This document shows positions 8,553 to 18,830 of a stretch of DNA of 64,000 bases, one piece after another. The position numbers were made by a program, and so were the translations under genes. Source of the stretch: Kriegella aquimaris (lineage in GTDB: Bacteria; Bacteroidota; Bacteroidia; Flavobacteriales; Flavobacteriaceae); contig NZ_FNGV01000004.1 in NCBI RefSeq assembly GCF_900103215.1, positions 62,001 through 126,000 of the forward strand, read 5' to 3'. Each line of letters starts with the position of its first letter. Position 1 is the stretch's first letter. Below the pieces are notes generated by a model. It worked only from the letters and a program-made list of their open reading frames with translations, was not told the origin of the DNA and did no database searches.

Positions 8553-10496
8553 TTAATCTACATTGTCATGCAGAAAAGAATTGTTCGACCGTAATCGCAT
8601 TTCATCATTGCTATCTTCACTCAAAGTAGTTCTTGAAATTCGACCTTCATTACTATTTTCGTTCAAATCTATTCTTTGACGTTTATACGCAGGTTCTTTC
8701 TCTATTTCATCGATGTTAGCAACGGTGTTGTTCTGAAATTTATAATTAAAATCTTTTAATTTTCTTCTACGTTCATCAGCCCTTTCCTTCAACAACTCTT
8801 CTATAGGGCTATCCATAGGATCAACTTTTTTAGCCTCTTCTTGAATGGTTTCCGTTTCACGCTCCACTTTCTTTCTTTCAAAAACCAACTCTTCCTCGAC
8901 TACTTTAGGCTTGTAATTTTCAGCTTTTGATTTGGCACCGGTCAATTTCTTTTCCAATTCCATGTAATCATCCAAACTATAGCGGGTTTCCCCTTCCTTA
9001 TTGTATTCCAATACCGGAATAACCTCAATGTGATCGTTAACGTCAATATCTTTTACATCCTCATCCAGACTAAACGTTATAACATTCTCTTTTTCTTCTT
9101 CCTCATCGTCCATATTAGCAAGGGGAAGATCAAAACTCATGGCAAACTGATCTTCTTCAAAACTTTTTGAAGAAACTACTTGTGGATCGATTACCTCTAT
9201 ATCGTTCAAGGTATCACGTGAGTCGATAATTATAAAATCTTCTTCTTTAACATCTTTGGCAACTACTTCATCAACCACTTCTTCGTAAAATACATTGAAG
9301 TTCTTGATATAAGTAGATGTTGGAATTAGGTCCATGCCCAGTTCCTTATCGCTTGCCAAAAAATTGCTCTTTGACGCAGGCTTAGCAGTCGGTTCATCTT
9401 CTGACAACTGATGTACAACATTTTTAGGTGTTAGGTCATGTTCCGCCTTTTGACCATCTTCAAGGGTATGGATAATTTTCTTTGACTCTGTGTTTACGAT
9501 ATTATCTTGTTGATCGCTATTAAAACCAGTTGCAATCACCGTAACCGCAATAGCCTCGCCCAGATCTTCATCTTCACCAACACCCATTATGATATTGGCA
9601 CCATGACCTGCTTCAACTTGAATATGATCATTGATTTCGCCAATCTCATCAATCGTAATTTCCTGGGCTCCAGAAACGATTAGCAACAATACGTTTTTGG
9701 CACCTTTGATTTTATTATCGTTCAACAGTGGGGAGTCCAACGCTTTCATAATCGCCTCGTTGGCCCTTGCCGAGCCCGTAGCAATAGAAGAACCCATAAT
9801 AGCGGTACCACTATTTGAAAGTACGGTCTTCGCATCACGTAAGTCAATATTCTGTGTATAGTGATGGGTAATCACTTCGGCAATACCACGGGCCGCAGTG
9901 GCCAATACCTCATCCGCTTTTGAGAAACCTGCTTTAAAACCTAAGTTTCCGTACACTTCCCTAAGCTTATTATTATTAATGACGATCAGCGAATCAACAT
10001 TGGCACGTAACTTTTCGATACCCAACTGAGCCTGTTGGCATCGCATTTTACCTTCAAAGAGAAAGGGCATGGTAACGATTCCTACCGTTAGAACATCCAT
10101 TTCCTTTGCCTGTTTGGCGATGATAGGAGCAGCACCAGTACCTGTTCCCCCACCCATACCTGCAGTGATAAAAATCATTTTTGTCGTGGTATTAAGCATA
10201 GCCTTTATTTCCTCCATGCTTTCCAATGCCGCCTGCTCGCCGACTTCAGGATTAGCGCCTGCGCCAAGACCTTCGGTGAGCGACACCCCCAATTGAATCT
10301 TATGTGGTACCGGACTATTGTCCAACGCTTGTTGGTCGGTATTAAGAATTACGAAGTCGACCCCATTTATTCCGGCCTGGAACATGTGGTTGATGGCATT
10401 ACTGCCACCACCGCCCACGCCGATGACTTTTATTACGTTGCTTTGATTCTTGGGTAAATCAAAAGCTATACTTTCAAATTCGCTGTTGCTGCTCAT
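8553..10496 (-). CDS. ftsZ: Cell division protein FtsZ with long C-terminal tail
   Basis: Tubulin-like GTPase of 647 aa that polymerises into the Z ring at midcell. The GTP-binding signature GGGTGTG is at residues 115-121 and the catalytic T7 loop NIDLRD at 216-221. The conserved globular core ends near residue 330. The remaining ~310 residues are an acidic, then lysine/arginine/glutamate-rich, low-complexity tail, much longer than the 50-70 residue linker of Escherichia coli FtsZ. Long tails are usual in Flavobacteriia. It is the last gene of the dcw cluster, 35 bp after ftsA, with a strong terminator behind it. Confidence 0.98.
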   Translation of the reverse strand: MSSNSEFESIAFDLPKNQSNVIKVIGVGGGGSNAINHMFQAGINGVDFVILNTDQQALDNSPVPHKIQLGVSLTEGLGAGANPEVGEQAALESMEEIKAMLNTTTKMIFITAGMGGGTGTGAAPIIAKQAKEMDVLTVGIVTMPFLFEGKMRCQQAQLGIEKLRANVDSLIVINNNKLREVYGNLGFKAGFSKADEVLATAARGIAEVITHHYTQNIDLRDAKTVLSNSGTAIMGSSIATGSARANEAIMKALDSPLLNDNKIKGAKNVLLLIVSGAQEITIDEIGEINDHIQVEAGHGANIIMGVGEDEDLGEAIAVTVIATGFNSDQQDNIVNTESKKIIHTLEDGQKAEHDLTPKNVVHQLSEDEPTAKPASKSNFLASDKELGMDLIPTSTYIKNFNVFYEEVVDEVVAKDVKEEDFIIIDSRDTLNDIEVIDPQVVSSKSFEEDQFAMSFDLPLANMDDEEEEKENVITFSLDEDVKDIDVNDHIEVIPVLEYNKEGETRYSLDDYMELEKKLTGAKSKAENYKPKVVEEELVFERKKVERETETIQEEAKKVDPMDSPIEELLKERADERRRKLKDFNYKFQNNTVANIDEIEKEPAYKRQRIDLNENSNEGRISRTTLSEDSNDEMRLRSNNSFLHDNVD

Positions 10497-10531
10497 ACTA
10501 TATATTTACTGGTTAATGTTTTCAATTTATT

Positions 10532-11863
10532 TTACTCCGCATTGTCTAAAAAGTCCTTCAATTTTTCCGACCATTTATCAAACACGGATCTTCGCTCTCT
10601 TCTTGGAGCTCCCTCTCCCTCAGCTTGCTTTTCATCGCCCGCCATGACAAGTTCCTCTTCCGGAGGGGTTTGTTCTTTTTCCTTTTCTGTAATCTTTTTT
10701 CCTTCGTTCTTCACTGCATTCATCAATAAACCGACGGCGGTCGCATATAAAGGACTTGCAATCTCATCATCGGAATCACCGGCCAAATGCTCATTGGGGT
10801 ACCCGATTCGGGTATCCATACCTGTGATGTACTCTGTCAACTGCTTTAAATGTTTCAATTGGCTACCGCCACCGGTAAGCACAATACCCGCAATCAATTT
10901 TTTCTTCTGCTCTTCGTGACCGTAGTTTTTTATCTCTACATATACCTGTTCGATAATTTCAACCACTCGCGCATGAATAATCTTCGAAAGATTTTTCAGT
11001 GTTATCTCCTTAGGCTCTCTTCCCCGTAATCCAGGAATAGAGACTATTTCGTTATCCCTGTTTTCACCTGGCCATGCAGAGCCGAACTTTATTTTTAAAA
11101 GTTCGGCCTGCTTTTCAATTATAGAACAGCCTTCTTTAATATCTTCGGTAATCACGCCACCACCAAAGGGAATTACCGCGGTATGCCGTATAATTCCATC
11201 TTTAAAAATGGCAAGATCCGTGGTACCGCCACCTATATCTATAAGAGCCACACCGGCCTCTTTTTCTTCTTGGCTGAGCACCGCATCGGAAGAAGCCAAT
11301 GGCTCCAAAGTGATATTACCCAAATCCAATCCTGCACTTTTAATACATTTACCGACATTCTTGATCGAGGTCACCTGCCCCACGACCACATGAAAATTGG
11401 CTTCCAAGCGCCCACCATACATGCCCATCGGTTCTTTCACTTCTGCCTGCCCGTCTACTTTATACTCCTGGGGCAGAACATGAATAATTTCTTCGCCCGG
11501 CAACATAATCAACTTATACACTTGATTACATAGTTTATCGAGATCTTCTTCATTGATCACTTCTTCAGAATCTGACCTGATGATGTAGTCACTATGCTGT
11601 AAACTTCGAATATGCTGACCGGCTATACCGACTACCACGGAACTGATTTTTATTCCCGCATTGGACTCTGCCTCTTCAACGGCCTGCTGAATCGATTTTA
11701 TGGTTTGGGTAATATTGTTGACCACGCCACGGTGTACGCCCAAACTTTTGGACCTACCGATACCCTTGACCTCAATTTTACCATATTCGTTTTCCTTTCC
11801 GATGATAGCCACGATCTTTGTGGTTCCTATATCTAGCCCAACTGAATAATTACCTTGTTCCAT
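10532..11863 (-). CDS. ftsA: Cell division protein FtsA
   Basis: Actin-fold ATPase of 443 aa that tethers FtsZ to the membrane. Visible motifs are GLDIGTTKI at the N-terminus (phosphate 1), the SHS2-like 1C domain around residues 85-165, LIDIGGGTTDLAIF (phosphate 2) and VLTGGGSQLKHL (adenosine). The last ~70 residues are a charged linker (TEKEKEQTPPEEE) ending in the amphipathic DKWSEKLKDFLDNAE, a good membrane-targeting sequence. It lies 9 bp after ftsQ and 35 bp before ftsZ. Confidence 0.97.
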   Translation of the reverse strand: MEQGNYSVGLDIGTTKIVAIIGKENEYGKIEVKGIGRSKSLGVHRGVVNNITQTIKSIQQAVEEAESNAGIKISSVVVGIAGQHIRSLQHSDYIIRSDSEEVINEEDLDKLCNQVYKLIMLPGEEIIHVLPQEYKVDGQAEVKEPMGMYGGRLEANFHVVVGQVTSIKNVGKCIKSAGLDLGNITLEPLASSDAVLSQEEKEAGVALIDIGGGTTDLAIFKDGIIRHTAVIPFGGGVITEDIKEGCSIIEKQAELLKIKFGSAWPGENRDNEIVSIPGLRGREPKEITLKNLSKIIHARVVEIIEQVYVEIKNYGHEEQKKKLIAGIVLTGGGSQLKHLKQLTEYITGMDTRIGYPNEHLAGDSDDEIASPLYATAVGLLMNAVKNEGKKITEKEKEQTPPEEELVMAGDEKQAEGEGAPRRERRSVFDKWSEKLKDFLDNAE

Positions 11864-11872
11864 TGATTTAAT

Positions 11873-12592
11873 TTAAATTTTCGTACACACTACTTGATTG
11901 TTGAATTCTAAACTTACTACAGTAAAATCATCCAAAGTTTTATCTCTGTGTGCTTTGACGTAGAATGCTTTTAAATTGCTAAACTTCTTTTCAAGATTAT
12001 CAACTCCTCCTAAATTCACCACAAACTGTTCAGTGCGAAACTTCAATTGGTATTTCTGCTCACCTTCAATATGGATTCCTATCACATTCTTATAGAGAAA
12101 ATCATCTTTATTGATATATTTTAAAATTCTATATACATCTTCCAACCCTTTTCCCGTAATCTTACCTGTGATTATAGGCACCCGTGCTGAGTGACTTTTA
12201 GATAGCGGCATACGCTTTCCTTCATCATCTAAATAAAATTTCGGATTACCCTCAATACGTCCAATTGGTTTGCGTTGTACTATTTTGGACGTAAGCTCAC
12301 CATTAATTGAAAGATAAACTTGGGCTTCTTTGACCATTTCATTGGCCCCAATGACCTTCTCTATCGTATTCAAAGCTAATTTTTCTTTGGGCACATTTGT
12401 AAGGCCTCCATATTTTTGTATTAACAATTTATTAACCGTGCTTTCTGTGATGTAAAGGTTCTGATCACCAACGAATTCAATATTCGCTGCCTTGACCATT
12501 TTCAGCTCGTTTCTGTGGTTCGAAAATGCGAAAAGCCCACCCAAAATCAGCAGTAAAACCAAGAGCTTTATGTAGTTCCAATTAATTCGCAT
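11873..12592 (-). CDS. ftsQ: Cell division protein FtsQ
   Basis: Bitopic division protein of 239 aa: a short basic N-terminus, one membrane helix (about residues 8-25, LLVLLLILGGLFAF), a POTRA-like domain (residues 35-110) and an FtsQ beta domain. It links early and late divisome proteins in the periplasm. The ATG at 12592 is chosen; it overlaps the murC stop by 11 bp, which suggests translational coupling. An in-frame start further upstream (12625) would lie deeper inside murC and adds only charged residues. Confidence 0.92.
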   Translation of the reverse strand: MRINWNYIKLLVLLLILGGLFAFSNHRNELKMVKAANIEFVGDQNLYITESTVNKLLIQKYGGLTNVPKEKLALNTIEKVIGANEMVKEAQVYLSINGELTSKIVQRKPIGRIEGNPKFYLDDEGKRMPLSKSHSARVPIITGKITGKGLEDVYRILKYINKDDFLYKNVIGIHIEGEQKYQLKFRTEQFVVNLGGVDNLEKKFSNLKAFYVKAHRDKTLDDFTVVSLEFNNQVVCTKI

Positions 12593-13934
12593 ATTCAAAT
12601 TCCTTTTGTATTTTAGATACTTCAAGACCTATATCGCCTGCTCCCATAGTGATGACGATTTCGGGCTTTTGTTTTTTTATTTCTTCAATAATCGTTGATT
12701 TTTCGATTACTTTTTTATTCGGATTTTTAATTTTATCGGACAACCATTGTGAGGTGATTCCGAACATCGGTTCTTCTCTAGCCGGATAGATCGGCAGCAA
12801 AAGAACACTATCGAATTTTGATAAACTTTCGGCAAAATCATCGGCAAAATCCTTGGTGCGCGAAAATAAATGGGGTTGAAATACGGCCAAGGTTTTTTTA
12901 TTCGGATGCATTTCTAAAACAGCCTCGTATACTGCATTAATTTCTGTAGGATGATGTGCGTAGTCGTCTATAAATACAAAGTCGTCCGATTTTATCTTAT
13001 AGGAAAATCTACGCTGTACCCCTTTGAATGTATTTAGTGCTTCCGCCAAGCTATCTATGGAAGCGCCTGTTTGTTCCGCCATTGCAAAAGCTACCAAAGC
13101 GTTAAGCAAATTGTGTCTTCCAGGCTTATTAAATTTCACTCCGAACAAAGTGGTTTCAGGTGTATGCAAATCAAAAACATAAGCTCCCTGTTCGATCTGG
13201 ACGTTTCGAATGCAATAATCGGAATCGTCTTCAATGCCGTACGTCAAGCCCTTCATCGGCAGACCTTTGCGAACAAATAACTTTCCTTCAGGCTTGATTT
13301 TTGCAACAAATGCCTCGAACGATTTTCGAAGCTCATCTTTGTTTCCGTAAATATCCAAATGATCGGCATCCATAGAGGTCACACAAGCGACATCGGGGTA
13401 CAACCGCAAAAACGACCGATCAAACTCATCGGCCTCTACAACAGAGTACTCATCACCTTGGAAGAAAAAATTACTATCAAAATCCTCCGATATTCCACCT
13501 AAAAATGCTGTCATCGGAGTTCCCGCCTCCTTTAACAAATGGGCCAATATGCTAGAAGTCGTCGTTTTGCCATGGGTGCCCGCAACGGCCAGACAAAAAG
13601 TATCTTTGGTAATAACCCCCAAAACTTCAGACCGCTTTTTTACTTCAAAGTCATTATTCAAAAAATACTGATATCCGGAATGACTTGTGGGTACGGCAGG
13701 TGTATAGACAATGAGCGTACGCTCTGAATCAAAATAGGACTCCGGAACCATTTTCAAATCGTCTTCATAATGAATTTCGATTCCGGCCGCAACCAAATCC
13801 CGCGTGAGGGGACTTTCAGTTTTGTCATATCCCGATACACTTTTTCCGATCAGTTTAAAATATCGGGCCAAAGCGGACATACCAATACCTCCGATTCCGA
13901 TAAAATAAACGTTATGTATCTTTTGCAAATTCAT
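12582..13934 (-). CDS. murC: UDP-N-acetylmuramate--L-alanine ligase MurC
   Basis: Cytosolic Mur ligase of 450 aa that adds L-alanine to UDP-MurNAc with ATP. The N-terminal Rossmann motif GIGGIGMSALAR binds the nucleotide sugar, AGTHGKTTTSS is the ATP-binding P-loop near residue 115, and YAHHPTE is in the C-terminal domain. Length is normal. It lies 29 bp after murG and overlaps ftsQ at its 3' end. Confidence 0.98.
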   Translation of the reverse strand: MNLQKIHNVYFIGIGGIGMSALARYFKLIGKSVSGYDKTESPLTRDLVAAGIEIHYEDDLKMVPESYFDSERTLIVYTPAVPTSHSGYQYFLNNDFEVKKRSEVLGVITKDTFCLAVAGTHGKTTTSSILAHLLKEAGTPMTAFLGGISEDFDSNFFFQGDEYSVVEADEFDRSFLRLYPDVACVTSMDADHLDIYGNKDELRKSFEAFVAKIKPEGKLFVRKGLPMKGLTYGIEDDSDYCIRNVQIEQGAYVFDLHTPETTLFGVKFNKPGRHNLLNALVAFAMAEQTGASIDSLAEALNTFKGVQRRFSYKIKSDDFVFIDDYAHHPTEINAVYEAVLEMHPNKKTLAVFQPHLFSRTKDFADDFAESLSKFDSVLLLPIYPAREEPMFGITSQWLSDKIKNPNKKVIEKSTIIEEIKKQKPEIVITMGAGDIGLEVSKIQKEFEYAN

Positions 13935-13963
13935 CTCAATTACCTCCTGACACGTTTAGTGTC

Positions 13964-15058
13964 TTATTTTTTCAATATTAATTTGTCAATCTCGTCTACA
14001 ATTTGACTGGTGGCATGTGGCATGGCCATGCGTTTTATATTTTCTCCCAGTTGAGACTGCTTTTCCTTTGATTCGTACAATTCTTTAAAAACTTTTTCGA
14101 ATTGGTCTTCAAGATCCTTTTCCTTCAACATCAAAGCGGCATCTTCGACCAATAAAGCCTCTGCATTTTTAGTCTGATGGTCTTCGGCCACATTGGGCGA
14201 TGGTATAAAGACCACAGGCTTACCGACAATACACAATTCAGATACTGATCCCGCTCCGGCCCTTGATATGATGATATCGGCAGCAGAATAGGCATAATTC
14301 ATATTATTCAAAAAATCGAATACTTTTACATCTTCCGATTCATACTTTTTATATTCTTCAAAATAGAGCTTACCACATTGCCAAATCAGCTGGGCGCCCA
14401 ACGCTTTAAAAAAAGGCAATTGCTGTTCGATCAATTGATTGACCCGCCTAGCCCCAAGACTTCCCCCCAACACTAATATGATAGGATTATCGTTTTTCAA
14501 CTTGAAAAAATCGATGGCCACACTTTGATCACTATTCGTTTCGACAAGATCACCGCGCACAGGGTTACCCGTCTTTACGATTTTTTCCAAAGGAAAAAAT
14601 CGCTCCATACCATCATAGGCTACACAGATTTTTGCAACCTTGTTTTTTAATAACTTATTGGTTATCCCGGCAAAAGAATTCTGCTCTTGCAATACGCAAG
14701 GAATACCCCTACCAGAAGCCACTTTTAAAAGCGGACCACTAGCAAACCCCCCGGTGCCCACAACGGCATCAGGTTTAAACTTTGTCACTATTTTACCCGC
14801 TTTCAACAAACTACTTATCAGTTTAAAAGGAAACATCAAATTTTTAAGGGTTAGTTTCCGTTGTAACCCCGAAATCCACAAACCTTCGATTCGATAACCT
14901 GCTTGGGGAACTTTTTCCATCTCCATGCGGTCAGCAGCACCAACGAACAAAAATTCGGCATCCGGATGCCTTCTTTTCAATTCGTTCGCAATGGCAATGG
15001 CTGGGTAAATATGCCCCCCAGTACCGCCTCCTGATAGTATAAATCTATAATTGCCCAC
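13964..15058 (-). CDS. murG: Lipid II synthase MurG
   Basis: Peripheral membrane glycosyltransferase of 364 aa that adds GlcNAc to lipid I to form lipid II. The N-terminal [11 protein letters not shown] and C-terminal [11 protein letters not shown] donor-binding motifs are present. The start codon is GTG at 15058, overlapping the ftsW end by 14 bp; no ATG lies close by, and the family begins directly before the GGGTGGH segment. The overlap suggests coupled translation with ftsW. Confidence 0.97.
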   Translation of the reverse strand: MGNYRFILSGGGTGGHIYPAIAIANELKRRHPDAEFLFVGAADRMEMEKVPQAGYRIEGLWISGLQRKLTLKNLMFPFKLISSLLKAGKIVTKFKPDAVVGTGGFASGPLLKVASGRGIPCVLQEQNSFAGITNKLLKNKVAKICVAYDGMERFFPLEKIVKTGNPVRGDLVETNSDQSVAIDFFKLKNDNPIILVLGGSLGARRVNQLIEQQLPFFKALGAQLIWQCGKLYFEEYKKYESEDVKVFDFLNNMNYAYSAADIIISRAGAGSVSELCIVGKPVVFIPSPNVAEDHQTKNAEALLVEDAALMLKEKDLEDQFEKVFKELYESKEKQSQLGENIKRMAMPHATSQIVDEIDKLILKK

Positions 15059-16244
15059 TCAACACTTCTAAAGGGTTCGTATCATCAATTTTCGATCTGC
15101 TTTTTTTCTTCACCTCTTCTTTTACACTTGCACTCAAAATAATTCCGATCGCCAGACAGGTCATCCAGCTAGAGGTTCCTCCCCTACTGATTAGAGGCAA
15201 TGTTTGCCCCGTTACAGGAAAAAGCTCAACCGCCACTGCCATATTTATCAAGGCTTGAAATACAATCGGAAGTCCGACCCCAAGCACCAATAACTTTCCA
15301 AAAATCGTTTGATTGCCATTGGCGACCACTACGATGCGAAACAATAATAGCAGGTAAAAGAACATTAAGGTGAAACCACCTATGAGTCCGTATTCTTCGA
15401 TAATAATGGCATAGATAAAGTCAGAATAACTCTCTGGCAAAAAGTTCTTCTGTATACTTTTTCCGGCACCTTTACCCACGATACCCCCGGTTGCAATCGC
15501 AATTTTCGCCTTCTCTATCTGATAATCCGCTTCGGTATCGGCGGGGTTTCTAAAATTTTCTATCCTACTCATCCAGGTATCAACACGGTTCGGGAAAATA
15601 TCCGGTACCGCCTTGGCCAAAAGAACGAAGAGGGTAAGGCATAAAATTCCGCTACCTACGATACCCAACAAATATTTGATCGGATAACCTCCTAAAAAAC
15701 ACAACATCAAAACCATCGAAAAAATGATAGCGGCCGTTGACAAGTTGGCCGGCAATATCAGGATGACCACAAGAAATACGGGCAACCACAGCGGAAGGAT
15801 ACTCTCTGAGAAAGTAATGGTCTTATCTTTAATTTTGGTCAAATATCTCGCCACATATACCATCAATACGACCGAAGCCAAATTGGAGGTTTGAAATTTT
15901 ATACCTACCAACGGTAACTGGATCCATCTACTCGCATTCGCCCCTTCATTTGTTGTGCCCTGCGCCAAGGTAAAGCCCAACAATACCAACACAATTGGCA
16001 ATGCGATCAACGATAACCCTTTAAAAAAATGAGTCGGAATACGGTGAACTCCATAAATAATTCCGAAGCCCAGAATCAGCAACATGGCATGTTTGACCAA
16101 ATGCCCCATAGTGGTACCAGTGCCGACAACATATTCTAAATTGCTGCTGGCACTGTAAACCGGTAAAAATGAAAAAAGGGCCAAAAGGGCCACTACGGCC
16201 CAAATAGCTTTATCTCCTTTTATATTTTCAAATACTGTTCTCAC
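15045..16244 (-). CDS. ftsW: FtsW, SEDS-family lipid II glycosyltransferase
   Basis: Polytopic SEDS protein of 399 aa with about ten membrane helices. It polymerises septal peptidoglycan together with FtsI. The conserved [18 protein letters not shown] and [11 protein letters not shown] segments are visible. Translation starts with GTG at 16244, immediately after the murD stop codon (TAA-GTG with no gap). The final ~25 residues are a polar cytoplasmic tail that overlaps the murG start. Confidence 0.97.
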   Translation of the reverse strand: MRTVFENIKGDKAIWAVVALLALFSFLPVYSASSNLEYVVGTGTTMGHLVKHAMLLILGFGIIYGVHRIPTHFFKGLSLIALPIVLVLLGFTLAQGTTNEGANASRWIQLPLVGIKFQTSNLASVVLMVYVARYLTKIKDKTITFSESILPLWLPVFLVVILILPANLSTAAIIFSMVLMLCFLGGYPIKYLLGIVGSGILCLTLFVLLAKAVPDIFPNRVDTWMSRIENFRNPADTEADYQIEKAKIAIATGGIVGKGAGKSIQKNFLPESYSDFIYAIIIEEYGLIGGFTLMFFYLLLLFRIVVVANGNQTIFGKLLVLGVGLPIVFQALINMAVAVELFPVTGQTLPLISRGGTSSWMTCLAIGIILSASVKEEVKKKSRSKIDDTNPLEVLSGQL

Positions 16245-17579
16245 TTACAGGTTTTTGATAGCTTCTTTAAATTGGTTTCCCCGATCTTCATAATTTTCGA
16301 AAAGATCAAAGCTGGCACAGGCCGGCGACAACAAAACTGTATCACCACGCTCCGCAATCTTATAGGCCACTTTAACAGCTTCATCCATAGCAAAAGTTTC
16401 TACCATAAGATCCACCACATTACCAAATGCATCTTTTATCTTGGAATTGTCAAGCCCCAAACAAACAATAGCCTTTACCTTTTCTCTCACCAACGGCATC
16501 AACGTCTTATAATCGTTGCCTTTATCAGTACCCCCTACGATCCAAACTGTAGGCGAACTCATGCTATCAAGTGCATAATACGTAGCATTGATATTGGTAG
16601 CCTTTGAATCGTTGATATACTGAACATGATGAATTTTAAGTACTTTTTCCAATCGATGTGGTGCTCCCTGAAAATTCTCGATGCAATTTCGAATCGTCTC
16701 TTTTCGTATGCTCACCAATTTGGCAGCAGTAGATGCAGCCATAGTATTCTTAAGATTGTGTTTCCCTTCCAATGCCAGAGTGTTCGATTTCATTGTAATT
16801 TTTTTGTTTTGAGTGTTAATTTGTATGTCTTCATTTTCAATATATGCGCCTTCTTCCACTATTTTTTCTATGGAAAAAGGCAATTCTTTGGATTTGACCG
16901 GATGACTCTTTAACCAAGCTACCAAGACCTCATCATCAGCATCATAAATCAAATAATCTTCGGACGTTTGATTTTCAACTATGCGAAACTTCGATGCGAT
17001 ATAATTGTCAAACGTGTAGGAATATCGATCCAAATGATCAGGAGTGATATTCGTGATTATCGCAATATGTGGCCTAAACTTTTCAATACCATCCAGTTGA
17101 AAACTACTGATTTCCAATACGTAGTAATCAAAATCATTCTCAGCTACCATTTGTGCGAAGCTATCTCCAATGTTTCCCGCCATACCCACGTGTAATCCGC
17201 CATCTTTCAATAGCTGATATACAAGCATCGTAGTAGTGGTCTTTCCATTACTACCGGTTATTCCAATTATGGTGGCGTCGGTATATTGTGCCGCAAATTC
17301 GATTTCCGAAATAACAGCGATGCCTTTTTCACGCAACTTTATCACCAGCGGGACCGTATCCGGTATCCCCGGACTCTTCATCACCACATCAGCGTTCAGG
17401 ATAAGCCCCTCCGTATGTTGGTTTTCTTCCCAATCAATCCCAAAATTTTTAAGAACGTCTTTATATTTCTGCTGAATCGGACCATTATCCGACACGAACA
17501 CATCATATCCCTTTTTCTTCGCCAAAATAGCAGTGCCTACACCGCTTTCACCTCCACCCAACGCCACCAATCTCTTCAT
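16245..17579 (-). CDS. murD: UDP-MurNAc-L-alanine--D-glutamate ligase MurD
   Basis: Cytosolic Mur ligase of 444 aa adding D-glutamate to UDP-MurNAc-L-Ala. The start at ATG 17579 (MKRLVALGGGESG) puts the nucleotide-sugar Rossmann motif at the N-terminus as in the family; the 20 codons further upstream overlap mraY and are not family-like. The P-loop GSNGKTTTT and the substrate motif NDSKATN are present. Two bases separate it from mraY, and its stop touches the ftsW GTG. Confidence 0.97.
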   Translation of the reverse strand: MKRLVALGGGESGVGTAILAKKKGYDVFVSDNGPIQQKYKDVLKNFGIDWEENQHTEGLILNADVVMKSPGIPDTVPLVIKLREKGIAVISEIEFAAQYTDATIIGITGSNGKTTTTMLVYQLLKDGGLHVGMAGNIGDSFAQMVAENDFDYYVLEISSFQLDGIEKFRPHIAIITNITPDHLDRYSYTFDNYIASKFRIVENQTSEDYLIYDADDEVLVAWLKSHPVKSKELPFSIEKIVEEGAYIENEDIQINTQNKKITMKSNTLALEGKHNLKNTMAASTAAKLVSIRKETIRNCIENFQGAPHRLEKVLKIHHVQYINDSKATNINATYYALDSMSSPTVWIVGGTDKGNDYKTLMPLVREKVKAIVCLGLDNSKIKDAFGNVVDLMVETFAMDEAVKVAYKIAERGDTVLLSPACASFDLFENYEDRGNQFKEAIKNL

Positions 17580-17581
17580 CG

Positions 17582-18805
17582 TTATCGTACTTTTAAAGTA
17601 ACTATGGTTACAATGGCCAATAGAATTCCAATAATCCAAAAACGGGTCACTATCTTACTTTCGTGATATCCTTTTTTCTGATAATGATGATGAAGCGGCG
17701 CCATTAAAAAAATGCGTTTTCCTTCACCGAATTTTCGTTTGGTATACTTAAAATAGCTTACCTGCATCATCACAGAGAGTGATTCGGCAAAGAAGATTCC
17801 GCAGAGTACGGGAATCAATAATTCTTTACGAATAATAATGGCAATTACAGCTATAATACCACCTATGGTCAGACTTCCCGTATCACCCATAAAAACTTGG
17901 GCAGGAAAGGCATTGTACCACAAGAATCCTACTAGGGCGCCAAGAAATGCCGTGATGAACACCACGAGCTCGCCGGCCAAGGGTATAAACATGATATCTA
18001 GGTAGTTGGAGAAAATATAATTACCCGAAACCCAAGTAAAAACACCTAGTGTAAAGACAATTATGGCCGAGGTTCCGGCGGCCAGTCCGTCGATACCATC
18101 CGTAAGATTGGCCCCATTAGACACCGCAGTAACAATTAAGATAACAACGGGAATAAAAATCAACCAAGCATATTTTTCAGCTTCCCCTCCGGCCCAAGTA
18201 ATAAAACTACTATAGTCGAATTCATTGTTCTTAAAAAAAGGTACCGTTGTCATCGTCGATTTAATTTCTTTCCCCTCTACTTTCTCGACTGTAAACGATT
18301 CAGTAATTATCGTACGGCCCTCTTCCTTCATGGTCACATCGGGATGAAAATACAGCACGGAACCAACGAAGAGTCCTAAAATGACCTGACCCATTATCTT
18401 GAACCGTCCTTTAAGGCCCTTTTTATTCTTTTTAAAAATTTTGATATAGTCGTCTGCAAAGCCGATCAACCCCATCCAAATCGTAGTAACAATCAATAAA
18501 ATCACATAGATATTATCTAACCAACGCGCAAATAGCAAAACAGGAATCAAGGTTGACATTATAATAATCAACCCTCCCATCGTAGGGGTACCGGCCTTTT
18601 GCTTTTGTCCCTCAAGACCTAAATCACGAATGGATTCCCCAATTTGTTTGCGCTGTAGAAAAAGGATTACCCGTTTTCCATATGCCGTAGCTATGACCAA
18701 CGCAAAAAGAATCGCCATAGCTGCCCTAAAGGTGATAAACTGAAAAAGTCCAGCCCCAGGCAATTGGTATTCTTTTTCCAAAAAATCAAACAGGTAATAC
18801 AACAT
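17582..18805 (-). CDS. mraY: Phospho-MurNAc-pentapeptide transferase MraY
   Basis: Integral membrane enzyme of 407 aa that transfers phospho-MurNAc-pentapeptide to undecaprenyl phosphate, forming lipid I. The motifs [28 protein letters not shown] and the histidine cluster [11 protein letters not shown] are visible. It is about 45 residues longer than the E. coli enzyme because of an insertion around residues 148-190 between membrane helices ([14 protein letters not shown] and following), which I believe is usual in Bacteroidetes. It lies 25 bp after murE. Confidence 0.97.
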   Translation of the reverse strand: MLYYLFDFLEKEYQLPGAGLFQFITFRAAMAILFALVIATAYGKRVILFLQRKQIGESIRDLGLEGQKQKAGTPTMGGLIIIMSTLIPVLLFARWLDNIYVILLIVTTIWMGLIGFADDYIKIFKKNKKGLKGRFKIMGQVILGLFVGSVLYFHPDVTMKEEGRTIITESFTVEKVEGKEIKSTMTTVPFFKNNEFDYSSFITWAGGEAEKYAWLIFIPVVILIVTAVSNGANLTDGIDGLAAGTSAIIVFTLGVFTWVSGNYIFSNYLDIMFIPLAGELVVFITAFLGALVGFLWYNAFPAQVFMGDTGSLTIGGIIAVIAIIIRKELLIPVLCGIFFAESLSVMMQVSYFKYTKRKFGEGKRIFLMAPLHHHYQKKGYHESKIVTRFWIIGILLAIVTIVTLKVR

Positions 18806-18830
18806 TTTTGTGGTGTGTTATTTAGTTTTC

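Noticed and set aside
10542-10919. Open frame antisense to ftsA
   Set aside because: Shadow of ftsA on the opposite strand with no domain, start signal or context.
17580-17639. Longer MurD starting inside mraY
   Set aside because: The added 20 residues precede the normal Rossmann start of the family and overlap mraY coding sequence.
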